This document shows, piece by piece, positions 34,498 through 43,179 of a DNA stretch of 64,000 bases. A program made the position numbers and the translations under genes. Position 1 is the first letter of the stretch, and every line of letters begins with the position of its first letter. Below the pieces are notes generated by a model. The model did not search any database. It was given only the letters and a program-made list of their open reading frames with translations, and had not been told where the DNA came from. The DNA comes from Gloeothece verrucosa PCC 7822 (lineage in GTDB: Bacteria; Cyanobacteriota; Cyanobacteriia; Cyanobacteriales; Microcystaceae), in contig NC_014533.1 in assembly GCF_000147335.1 (NCBI RefSeq), positions 310,001-374,000 on the forward strand, given 5' to 3'.

Positions 34498-35934
34498 TCA
34501 ATTTTCTGGACGAACTTGAAAAACGCCAAGAGGCGACATGGTAATTATTTGGCGATTAGGCCCTATTTGAATACCTGAACCAATATTATTAAACACTCTA
34601 TTAGAACCAAATCCTAAAGTTTTATAAAAACTACTCTTGCCAGTTGTCCAAGAAAAAGCTTCAAGCGTCCAAAAATTTCTTAATCGTTCTCTTCTCAATC
34701 CGACTGCATAAATTAAATTACTACTTTGGCTTAAGCCCATCATACTATTAGGAATATAAATATTTTTATTCACCCAACGCACAACTAATTTTTGTTCTTT
34801 TGGTAGCCATTCAAACTTTTCTACTCCAGGTTTCATCATTTTTAAAGCAGGAAAGAAGCCGCTCCACTTAGAGACAGCAAGACCATAGCCAAAGGCCAAT
34901 AAAGAATTTTCTGTAGGGACAATATCTTCAGTATTCTGTTGTCCAAAAGTAATAGGTTCTGCGGCTGCGATGCGCTTATCTAAATTAGCAAGCCCTCGCC
35001 AGTTACTAGGAATTTCATCTCTCCAAATTAATACTAAATTCATCGGGCTAGACTTGTCAGTGATAGCAATCAGACGGTCTCCATTATCAGACCCAATTAA
35101 TGTAGGTGTGCTACCTGAGCCATTGATAGGAACCTGCCATCTCTCCTCAATAGATGAACCCGTCCAGTGAAATTTATATAAAGTTGATTTTGAGGTAACA
35201 TAAAAATTCATTTTCTCATCAACAGCAAAAGAGTTACTAATCTGCTCATTTAATTTTTTATAAGTAAATTTTTTAAAATCTCTACTCAAAACCCCTATAG
35301 AACCTTGTCGAGTAGCAAAAACTAAGTTACCGTCATAAAGTAATTTCATCCCCAAAAAAACATTAGGCCATCTTCCCCAAAAAAGCGCAGGAACTTTAAA
35401 CTTTCTCAGCAGAATTATTGGCGATTCAGGAACATCAGGAGCGGCACTACTAAGAGCAATTATCTCTCTAGCCTTTGTATCCATAAAGTAGGCTACATTA
35501 TCCTTATCCATCACCCAATAACCTGTAGCACGATTATAATTCAGTGTTTGCTTATTGGCGATGACTACATTTAGGCTATTTTTTGAGGTAATACCTTTAT
35601 AAATAACTAAGCCATTTGTTCCCCAAAACACTGACTTTCCGTCTTTAAAAGGGGCAGATAATATTGTTCCCGTAGGAGTGAAACCCGGTTGTTCAAACTT
35701 AACTAAATCCACAACAAGTTTATCAGTTGCTACTGGGCCAGGAGCTTCAGTATTTTGTTGACAATAAATGCCATGACCTTCAGGCCAAAATGATTTTGGC
35801 GCATAAGGATTGGGGGGCGGAACGAGTTCCGCACTGCTTGGCACAGAAGAAACAGCCGATGAAGAATTTACTACATTAAGGCAAACAACCATAAAAGTGA
35901 GCAAATTTAAACCTTTAGCCATTTTACAATCCAT
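34498..35934 (-). CDS. Secreted protein, probable beta-propeller
   Basis: This 478-residue protein has an N-terminal signal peptide (about residues 8-28, FMVVCLNVVNSSSAVSS) and is strand-rich throughout. Recurring short patterns such as VFWGTNGLVIYKG, NVAYFMDTKAREIIALSS, NLVFATRQGSIGVLSRD and NFYVTSKSTLYKFHW, spaced 40-50 residues apart, suggest a propeller of five to seven blades. I do not recognise its family. It is the last gene of the polyketide operon on the minus strand, 45 bases after the sulfotransferase. A start at 35922 (MAKG) is equally possible. A role outside the cytoplasm on the exported product is possible; this is inference. Confidence 0.7.
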   Translation of the reverse strand: MDCKMAKGLNLLTFMVVCLNVVNSSSAVSSVPSSAELVPPPNPYAPKSFWPEGHGIYCQQNTEAPGPVATDKLVVDLVKFEQPGFTPTGTILSAPFKDGKSVFWGTNGLVIYKGITSKNSLNVVIANKQTLNYNRATGYWVMDKDNVAYFMDTKAREIIALSSAAPDVPESPIILLRKFKVPALFWGRWPNVFLGMKLLYDGNLVFATRQGSIGVLSRDFKKFTYKKLNEQISNSFAVDEKMNFYVTSKSTLYKFHWTGSSIEERWQVPINGSGSTPTLIGSDNGDRLIAITDKSSPMNLVLIWRDEIPSNWRGLANLDKRIAAAEPITFGQQNTEDIVPTENSLLAFGYGLAVSKWSGFFPALKMMKPGVEKFEWLPKEQKLVVRWVNKNIYIPNSMMGLSQSSNLIYAVGLRRERLRNFWTLEAFSWTTGKSSFYKTLGFGSNRVFNNIGSGIQIGPNRQIITMSPLGVFQVRPEN

Positions 35935-35979
35935 AATCTTAAAAGCTTTTTAGCCCCTGACCTAAAAAATAAATTTCTT

Positions 35980-37113
35980 TCACAACTGATTTAGCAAGGC
36001 TATATCATATCCCCATTGCTCAATAAAAAATCCCCACCGTTGATCGATTTTTTTGACCAAATCTCTATCCAAAGAATGTTGATTTTTTATATATTTACTT
36101 TTGCTATGAACATATTGTAAAAAAACCTGACTTTTTTCCTCAAAATCGGGCAAATTAAACTGCGTATAAATTTTATTCAAGTACATCATTTCATTGCCTA
36201 AAAAATCCTCATACTTAATCTCAATAATATTTCCCAGGGGAATATTTTGTTTTGACTCTAAATACTGGTTTATTAATTGCTCATAAAAATCAAAAATACA
36301 GTCTTCTATATATTCCTCAGAAATTTGCTGAAGCGCATAAGTAGGCATCAACTTCTCATAAAAAAGTTTAGTTGAGGAATAAACATCATAAGGATTTCTA
36401 TAAATATAAATAAACTTACTTTGTGGGAAAAGTTTAAGTAATGTATCAATCCTAGCAGTATTAGCAGGGTTTTTAATGAGTAATCTTTTTCCTTGAGAAA
36501 AAAAAGTCGTTTTTTTTAAAATTTTTATATAAACCTTTTCCCACTCGGCTTTTAGAGAACGTGACAGTCCTTGAAAAAGAACAGAACGTTCAAAATTTTG
36601 TCGTAAATACTTAGGAAACATCCAGCCGTTATAAAAAGACAGAGGCATCATATTTCCAATAGCATATTCTTCTTCTTCAGGCACATGAATAGAATAAGCA
36701 ACATTATCCATTGGTCGCTGATTGGGAAGAAGCGCCTCCAGCAAAGGAGCCATAAACTTTTTAGAGTTTAGACTTAAAAACATTTCAGGACTATAAGAAT
36801 ATATACTCGGAACAAAAGCAAAATTGCTATCCTGAATCATTAAATTATGCAAATAAGTCGTTCCACTTCTCCAATGTCCCAGAATAAAAACAGGAGGATA
36901 ATCAATAGTAGTCGAAGCAATTTTATGATCAAAAATTACTCTTTCAAAAATTCTTACAGGAATGCCAGATAAACATAAGAAAAAAGCATATAAAAATTTA
37001 ATAAAATATTGAGTATCAACGCCTCTATTGGCAATAATCACTCTGAAAAAATTTCTCAAAGAACCATAACCTAAAGGTTGTAGTAAATAATTTTGATATT
37101 GTGCAGAAGTCAT
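35980..37113 (-). CDS. PAPS-dependent sulfotransferase
   Basis: This 377-residue enzyme should transfer sulfate from PAPS to a hydroxyl or similar group. The 5'-phosphosulfate loop is GHWRSGTTYL (residues 79-88) and the 3'-phosphate site is YRNPYDVYSS (about 238-247), preceded by KNPANTAR, a pattern of the Sulfotransfer_3 group. It is free-standing, without the thioesterase that accompanies the sulfotransferase domains of curacin- and olefin-type synthases, so terminal-alkene formation cannot be inferred. It follows the dehydrogenase gene by 27 bases in the polyketide operon, so it likely sulfates the chain or product made there. Confidence 0.88.
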   Translation of the reverse strand: MTSAQYQNYLLQPLGYGSLRNFFRVIIANRGVDTQYFIKFLYAFFLCLSGIPVRIFERVIFDHKIASTTIDYPPVFILGHWRSGTTYLHNLMIQDSNFAFVPSIYSYSPEMFLSLNSKKFMAPLLEALLPNQRPMDNVAYSIHVPEEEEYAIGNMMPLSFYNGWMFPKYLRQNFERSVLFQGLSRSLKAEWEKVYIKILKKTTFFSQGKRLLIKNPANTARIDTLLKLFPQSKFIYIYRNPYDVYSSTKLFYEKLMPTYALQQISEEYIEDCIFDFYEQLINQYLESKQNIPLGNIIEIKYEDFLGNEMMYLNKIYTQFNLPDFEEKSQVFLQYVHSKSKYIKNQHSLDRDLVKKIDQRWGFFIEQWGYDIALLNQL

Positions 37114-37140
37114 AAGAAAAAATCCTTAATTAATTGAAAA

Positions 37141-38133
37141 TTAAATTAAATTCTCTCGGTACAGCCATTCTTTGGTATAACTCATTCCTTCTTTTAAAGA
37201 AACTTTAGGAGCAAACCCTAGTTCCTTGCTAGCTTTTTCAATTGAATAAGGGTAAGGGCGTGTCATAAAATCCACCGCAGAAGGAAGAAAATCCGGTTTT
37301 TTACCGGCTATTATTTGTGCAAAATTACGAAAACTAATTATAATCTTAAGAAGATTACTAGGTAAAGAAAATAAATGATAATTGCCTTTTATCTCAGCTA
37401 AATAAGAAAAATATTCTTGCCAAGAAGTGCTTTTACCATCAGTGATATTAAAAATTTGCCCGCTACATTCTTTATCGATGGTTAAAAATATACCATCCAG
37501 CAAATTATCAATGTAAACATGGTTCATGGTTCCCCGGCCTTGATCAGCCAAAACAAACAAGCGTTTGTGCATTAACTGTAGCGGTTGCAGAACCCAAGCT
37601 CCTCCTCTGGGCCCATAAACATCTCCTGCTCTAATGATAACAACGTCAAATTTTCCAGGAGAATTTAATTCCATTAATGCTTGTTCAGCCTCAATTTTAG
37701 TCTGACAGTAAGGATTATTTTCGCCGCATAATGGGCCCTCTTCCGTCACCCATTTAGGATAGTTAAATCCATAAACCATCACACTTGAAAGGTGAATAAA
37801 TTGTTTGACTCCGCTATTTAATGCCGCCTGGGCCATCACCACTGTTCCATTAACATTAACTTCGCGGAAGTCTTCTAAAGAACCACCCTCTTTAACTTTA
37901 GCGGCTGTATGTAAAACAATATCCACACCTTGACAAGCTTTTTCAGCAGCAATAGGGTCATTAACACTACCAATAACCACATCTACGCCTAATTTTTCAG
38001 CAATTTCAGCTTTAGTTTTAGAAGACTGCAAGCCTCGAACTTTCATCCCTCTGGCTAAAGCAAATTGAGCCGCACGTAAACCGATAAACCCCGCTACCCC
38101 GGTGATCAGAATAGTTTTATTTGTAGAGTTCAT
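37141..38133 (-). CDS. Extended SDR dehydrogenase/epimerase
   Basis: This 330-residue NAD(P)-binding protein belongs to the extended short-chain dehydrogenase group (3-beta-HSD or nucleotide-sugar epimerase type). The cofactor motif is TGVAGFIG, and the catalytic part has HLSSVMVYG and YCQTK (Tyr-x-x-x-Lys). The C-terminal part has a Pro/Tyr motif FMTRPYPYS that is common in the 3-beta-HSD-like branch. Its start codon directly abuts the stop codon of the upstream unknown gene with no base between, so the two are translationally linked and may act in sequence. Likely reaction: oxidation or reduction of a hydroxyl on the polyketide chain or a released intermediate; the substrate is unknown. Confidence 0.85.
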   Translation of the reverse strand: MNSTNKTILITGVAGFIGLRAAQFALARGMKVRGLQSSKTKAEIAEKLGVDVVIGSVNDPIAAEKACQGVDIVLHTAAKVKEGGSLEDFREVNVNGTVVMAQAALNSGVKQFIHLSSVMVYGFNYPKWVTEEGPLCGENNPYCQTKIEAEQALMELNSPGKFDVVIIRAGDVYGPRGGAWVLQPLQLMHKRLFVLADQGRGTMNHVYIDNLLDGIFLTIDKECSGQIFNITDGKSTSWQEYFSYLAEIKGNYHLFSLPSNLLKIIISFRNFAQIIAGKKPDFLPSAVDFMTRPYPYSIEKASKELGFAPKVSLKEGMSYTKEWLYRENLI

Positions 38134-40032
38134 TTAACGACTCCTAGAAGACGAAACAACACAAGAATTTTTAACCTGATCTTGATTAATTTGAAGAGAA
38201 GGAAAGAATTTTCCGCCCAGTTCAATTTGATGATTAGAACAGCCGGCTTTTAACCTTTCTAGTAAATAATTCAAATCACGAGCAATCACATTAGTTCCAT
38301 GATCCGGTTCAACTAAAGCCGCTAAATTGATATTCCCATCAGTAGATTTTCCGATTTCTTGAATTCCCAGAAAATTAAAAACACCAGATTCGTAAGTTCC
38401 ACAAGGAACCGACGGATTATAAACGCCTGCACAGTATTCATTAGCCGCAAACCAATCAATAGATGGATAGCCATGAAAATGAACCATTGGCGCTCCATTT
38501 TCTATAAGTTTTGGTGTGTACAATGCAGAGGCAAGAACAATAGAAACCATCACATAAAGATCATAAGACGGCTTAATATCCACTTGGCTTAAATCTACAT
38601 TTTGAGGAAATTGCAGTAACAAACGGTCTTGTAATCCTATGCGAACAATATCAGTCGTTAAACTAAGATTAGTTTTATTGGCTCCAGAACGAGAACTAAC
38701 CAACCAAATATCAGGAATTTGATGATATTTATCTTGAATTTTTAGATATCTTCGACCTTGACTATTTTGGCGAACTTCATCAAAATTGAGGCCTTTAATG
38801 GGGTCAAGCTTATCCCATTCTTGTGCCGTAATTTCTATTGCGCCAACATAACGAGGGGGTTCAGCATAGGCAATAAACCCGTAAGAAACACCGGTTCTTC
38901 CATTAGCAATCCAGTCAATAATATCTCGGTGAGAACGTTTACGAATGACATTATCAAGCTTGAATCCCGCCGGTAGCAAACCTGTAGACTCTATTTCCTT
39001 TCCTAATTGAGTCAGCATAACCGCATAATTCGATTGAGTAGGGTCAAATTCTCCAATTTCAAATCGACTTAAAGGTAGCGGCAAAACTGGCACGTAAATT
39101 TTAGGGATAAGAGACTGACGAATAAAATGATCCAAAGCTTCTCTAGGATAAGTGGAATCTGAGAGATTCATGTTGAGAATTGACAATTTTTTCTCAGAAA
39201 CGCCAATTAAAATTTCGGAAAAAGTTCTGACCAGTGAGTTAACTCCAATGGGAATTTTTTCTGAATAAGGTAAGGAAGAATTAGTAAATTGTTCATCTAA
39301 ATCAGTGATCACAATCACTTGAGTATTAGTTCGGTCTTCAATAGCTTGAATACTGCTTTCAGCCCAACTGATCATTTGAGCAATTTTAGACACAGAAAGC
39401 TTTTGACCTTTAAGGACTATTTTTGAGTAAAATGTATAAAAACTCTCAGCAATTAAACTTTTAACTTTATCGACAACGGTGGAATGTTTCTCTACATCAA
39501 TAACTGCACTTATTTCAGATTTAATGACTCGAGTTTTTATCGTTTTTTTCCAACCGATATAAGGCATTTTAAGCTCATACTGAAAATCTCGGGTTGCCTC
39601 TTCCCAAGGAATAATATTAACGCCTTGTTCTTGAAGCTTTTCTTGAAGCTGGCTTCTAAAAGTAAGGATATTTTCTTTTGAGTAGTTGGGGGGAAGAGGG
39701 CGAAAAGTGACTTTTAATTGTTGAGCCATAGCTCGAGCATCAATAATGGGCGGCTTATAACTAGCACTCACTGAGCTATTATTACAAAATCCTCCAATTA
39801 ATTTTCCTAGAGTTTGTAAGCTTAATCCCTCTCCCTCTGTCTCCTTAACTTCTGTTTTAGGCGAGTTATTTTGTTGTAAGTAGGTTAAAATTTCGGGTTT
39901 ATGTTTACTCAGTTTTGCATAAATTTGCTCAGTTAACGCGCCTTTAGGCGATTGTATTTTGAGCTTATCTTCATCCACCCATAACTTGATACCCTGGTGA
40001 TTTAAATCTTTAATTAATTCTGCGATACTCAT
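38134..40032 (-). CDS. Unknown enzyme with N-terminal TubC-type docking domain
   Basis: This is a 633-residue protein whose function I do not recognise. Residues 1 to about 52 (SIAELIKDLNHQGIKLWVDE, then LKIQSPKG and a Lys-rich helix) match the TubC N-terminal docking domain that links NRPS and PKS subunits. The remaining about 540 residues show none of the usual assembly-line domains. Segments to note are SWAESSIQAIEDRTNTQVIV, HRDIIDWIANGRTGVSYGFI, MVHFHGYPSIDWFAANEYCA and NLAALVEPDHGTNVIARDL. The ATG at 40032 is preferred over the TTG at 40038, with AGGAG about 8-10 bases upstream. It follows the non-elongating PKS module by about 40 bases, so it probably receives the chain from that module's ACP and acts on it, for example in release or ring formation. 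That role is inference. Confidence 0.85.
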   Translation of the reverse strand: MSIAELIKDLNHQGIKLWVDEDKLKIQSPKGALTEQIYAKLSKHKPEILTYLQQNNSPKTEVKETEGEGLSLQTLGKLIGGFCNNSSVSASYKPPIIDARAMAQQLKVTFRPLPPNYSKENILTFRSQLQEKLQEQGVNIIPWEEATRDFQYELKMPYIGWKKTIKTRVIKSEISAVIDVEKHSTVVDKVKSLIAESFYTFYSKIVLKGQKLSVSKIAQMISWAESSIQAIEDRTNTQVIVITDLDEQFTNSSLPYSEKIPIGVNSLVRTFSEILIGVSEKKLSILNMNLSDSTYPREALDHFIRQSLIPKIYVPVLPLPLSRFEIGEFDPTQSNYAVMLTQLGKEIESTGLLPAGFKLDNVIRKRSHRDIIDWIANGRTGVSYGFIAYAEPPRYVGAIEITAQEWDKLDPIKGLNFDEVRQNSQGRRYLKIQDKYHQIPDIWLVSSRSGANKTNLSLTTDIVRIGLQDRLLLQFPQNVDLSQVDIKPSYDLYVMVSIVLASALYTPKLIENGAPMVHFHGYPSIDWFAANEYCAGVYNPSVPCGTYESGVFNFLGIQEIGKSTDGNINLAALVEPDHGTNVIARDLNYLLERLKAGCSNHQIELGGKFFPSLQINQDQVKNSCVVSSSRSR

Positions 40033-40073
40033 AATCAAAAAACTCCTAAAAACTTAGTATTTTTTAAACTTAT

Positions 40074-43000
40074 TTAAATCTCAAAAACTTCTAAATCAGA
40101 AGCTTCTAACTGCTCACTAACATACTTAGAGAGCGTTTCAATGGTGGGAAAATGTACTAACAACATGGGGGTTACTTCAATATTAAAATATTGTTTAGCC
40201 GCACTAGCAATACCAATAGCTAATACAGAATCAAGCCCATAGCTATCAAAAGGCACTCTAACATCGATTTCACTGGCATTAACGCCTAACTCTTTAGCAA
40301 TACGCTCCGCCAACCAAGATTGTATATCCTCGGCTTTCCTAGAAATAGCTTTTAGGGTAATATTTTCACCCGAATATGCTTGCTCATCTGGCGTTTGTTT
40401 TTGACTTTCTCGCTTTAAGAGTTCAGCTAATTTCGGTAAAAATGCCACTTCATCGGCATTAAGTTCAGGAGAAGAAGCTAAATTTTTAATCAAATCTTCA
40501 AAATGGGAGATATTTTTACTTAAAGATATTTCATCTTCAGTATTATCATCCTCTAAAGCGACCCAATATCGCTGTTTTTCCCAAGCATAATTCGGTAGAG
40601 ATATTCTTTGACGGAAATAACTTTTATCAATTTCTTTCCAATTGATCTGCGTTCCACAAACATACAGTTTAGCAAGGTAATCAAAAATTATTTTCCAATT
40701 ATTACTAGAATAATTTAAGCTGATCAGATGCTTCAATTGAGGAATTTTATGCAAATTCAGTTCAGATAAAAAAGATTCTATCCCAATTTCAAAAAGAACA
40801 TTACAACCTTGTTGTTCCAGTTTAGACCCAACAATCTCTCGAGTCATAAATTGAGTGTTTTCTTTTTTAGATAAATGTTTAAACCAATCCTCAAGAGTTG
40901 TAAATTGATCAGTTACGACTGTTCCCGTTGAACCAGAAATTAAAGGCATAACCGGCAGAGAAAATTTAAGGTCTTTAATCATTAACTTAAACTCCTCAAT
41001 CATTTCCTGCCGCAGTGCTAAACCGCTACTTTCAACAATTAATTTCAGTCCGTCTTGCCAAGATAGCACACCTGCCGCACAAGCCGCCGCATATTCTCCT
41101 ACGCTTTGCCCCATAACGGCCGCTATTTCTATGCCCCAAGCTTTCCACTGTTCAAACAAAGCATATTGTAAGACAAATAAAAGTATTGGACGATAAGCTG
41201 ACTGATGAATAAGAGAGTTTTGATCTTGCTTCCCATCAAGCTCATCTAATAAAGAAAAGGCTAAATATTTGTTAAGAAAATCTTCACATTGGCTAATGAT
41301 CTCTTTAAATACTGGTTGACTTTTATAGAGTTCATAGTTCAAGGTTAATGCTGAAGAAATATCTCCCGAGAAAAACGCCCCGATTCGAGGTAAACTTGCC
41401 GCTTGGCCAGTAAATACTCCCTCTGCTTGTCGTTGTTCAACAAAAGCGATTAATTTTTCTTTTAAGGTTTTTAAATCACTCGCCACAATTGCTAATCGAT
41501 GAACAAAATGAGAGCGCCCTGAATTGGCATTAAAACAAAGATCAGCCAAAGCTATATCAGGATTTTGAGTAATATAGTCTATATATTTTTTCGCTAAATG
41601 TTCCAGAGACCAAGGCGTTTTCGCAGATAACTCTAATAAATGATGCGTCCGTTCAGTTATTTCAAAATTATCTAACTGGGCTGACTGAAAATTGAGCGTA
41701 GGGGCTTCTTCTAACACCAGATGAGCGTTAGTGCCGCTAAAACCAAAAGCACTCACCCCGGCAAATTTTTGGGTATTTTGATTCGGCCAAGCGAGAGAAA
41801 CTCTCGGAATAGTAATGGGTAAATTTTGCCAATCAATGTAAGGATTAAGCTCTTTTAAATTTAAATGAGCCGGAATAGTATTACTTTGCATCGCCAAAAC
41901 GACTTTGATTAAACTCGCAATACCGGCAGCCCCTTCAAGATGACCAATATTAGTTTTTACTGAACCAATGGCTAAGGGATTATCTGAAGAACGATTGCGA
42001 CAATAAACTGCTTCAAGCGCACCTATTTCGATTGGCTCTCCGAAAGAAGTTCCTGTTCCTTGAACCTCTACATAACTCACTTGAGAAGGGCTAACTTTTC
42101 CATTATTAAGCGCATTATGAATAACCGCTTGTTGAGCCGGACCATTAGGAGAAATTAAACTACTACTACGACCATTATGATTAACAGCAGAACCGCGAAT
42201 TAAGGCTAGAATTCTATCTCCATTAGCTTGAGCATCCGATAAACGCTTAAGAACAATTACGCCACAACCTTCGCCCCTAGCATAACCATTGGCAGAGGCA
42301 TCAAAAGTTTTACATCGCCCTTCAGGATCAAGCATCCGTGTTTTAGAAAAAACAATACTACTTTCTGGAGAAAGAATTAAATTAACGCCACCCGCCAAGG
42401 CCACATCACTTTCTTTTTGCCGCAAACTTTGACAAGCCAAATGCACAGCAACTAAAGAAGAAGAACAAGCCGTATCTATTGATAAACTCGGCCCTTTTAA
42501 TCCGAGAAGATAAGACAATCGCCCTGCGGCAATACTCGTGGCGTTGCCAGTGCCAAAATAAGCATCTATTTGCTTTCTACCGCGTTCATCGATAATAACT
42601 TTTGCATAATCATTATTACAAATACCAATAAATACTCCTGTTAAACCCTTAGAAAGGTCTTCAGGACGACAATAGGCATTTTCTAAAGCTTCCCAACTCA
42701 CTTCTAATAATAATCGTTGCTGAGGATCAAGACTGACACACTCCCGCGCCGAAATGCCAAAAAATTGCCGGTCAAACTCATCAACTTGAGGCAAAAATCC
42801 ACCTAGACGAGTATAAACTTTCCCCGGTACATCGGGATTAGGGTCATAAACTTCGTCAATATTCCAGCGATTTTTAGGAACTTCAGTGATAGCATCAATT
42901 CCATCATTTAATAAGTTCCAAAAACGCTCCGGACTGTCAGCATTCCCCGGAAAACGACAGCCAATGCCAATAATAGCAATAGGTTCGTGTTTAGCGGCTT

Positions 43001-43088
43001 CTACTGCTTCTAGTTTGGCCTGCATATCTTCCAAGGCGAGCAGCGCCCGCTTAATGGGAGAGGGTTGAGTAGTTTCTGATGTCATCAT
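40074..43088 (-). CDS. Non-elongating PKS module: KS (His to Gln), truncated AT, ACP
   Basis: This 1004-residue type I PKS subunit starts with a short helical docking segment (IKRALLALEDMQAKLEAVEA). The ketosynthase (about 36-460) keeps Cys208 (DTACSSS) and His383 (TNIGHLEG), but the HGTGT motif reads QGTGT: Gln343 replaces the catalytic His, confirmed by a CAA codon. The acyltransferase (about 565-790) keeps GQSVGEY with Ser662 but lacks the GQGSQ motif (SGDISS instead) and the whole small subdomain that holds the catalytic His and the HAFH specificity motif; about 100 residues are missing. The ACP has GLDSV with Ser954. The C terminus is acidic (SDLEVFEI). The module should hold and pass on a chain without extending it. 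It lies 91 bases after the reducing module and just before the TubC-docked protein. Confidence 0.92.
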   Translation of the reverse strand: MMTSETTQPSPIKRALLALEDMQAKLEAVEAAKHEPIAIIGIGCRFPGNADSPERFWNLLNDGIDAITEVPKNRWNIDEVYDPNPDVPGKVYTRLGGFLPQVDEFDRQFFGISARECVSLDPQQRLLLEVSWEALENAYCRPEDLSKGLTGVFIGICNNDYAKVIIDERGRKQIDAYFGTGNATSIAAGRLSYLLGLKGPSLSIDTACSSSLVAVHLACQSLRQKESDVALAGGVNLILSPESSIVFSKTRMLDPEGRCKTFDASANGYARGEGCGVIVLKRLSDAQANGDRILALIRGSAVNHNGRSSSLISPNGPAQQAVIHNALNNGKVSPSQVSYVEVQGTGTSFGEPIEIGALEAVYCRNRSSDNPLAIGSVKTNIGHLEGAAGIASLIKVVLAMQSNTIPAHLNLKELNPYIDWQNLPITIPRVSLAWPNQNTQKFAGVSAFGFSGTNAHLVLEEAPTLNFQSAQLDNFEITERTHHLLELSAKTPWSLEHLAKKYIDYITQNPDIALADLCFNANSGRSHFVHRLAIVASDLKTLKEKLIAFVEQRQAEGVFTGQAASLPRIGAFFSGDISSALTLNYELYKSQPVFKEIISQCEDFLNKYLAFSLLDELDGKQDQNSLIHQSAYRPILLFVLQYALFEQWKAWGIEIAAVMGQSVGEYAAACAAGVLSWQDGLKLIVESSGLALRQEMIEEFKLMIKDLKFSLPVMPLISGSTGTVVTDQFTTLEDWFKHLSKKENTQFMTREIVGSKLEQQGCNVLFEIGIESFLSELNLHKIPQLKHLISLNYSSNNWKIIFDYLAKLYVCGTQINWKEIDKSYFRQRISLPNYAWEKQRYWVALEDDNTEDEISLSKNISHFEDLIKNLASSPELNADEVAFLPKLAELLKRESQKQTPDEQAYSGENITLKAISRKAEDIQSWLAERIAKELGVNASEIDVRVPFDSYGLDSVLAIGIASAAKQYFNIEVTPMLLVHFPTIETLSKYVSEQLEASDLEVFEI

Positions 43089-43179
43089 ATTTTCTAATAG
43101 ATGAATAAAGTTTTTTCAAATTATAAAAAAGGAAAAAGGTTATTACATTTCGCGAACAGCCTGCGCTATGTCCAGGTAC

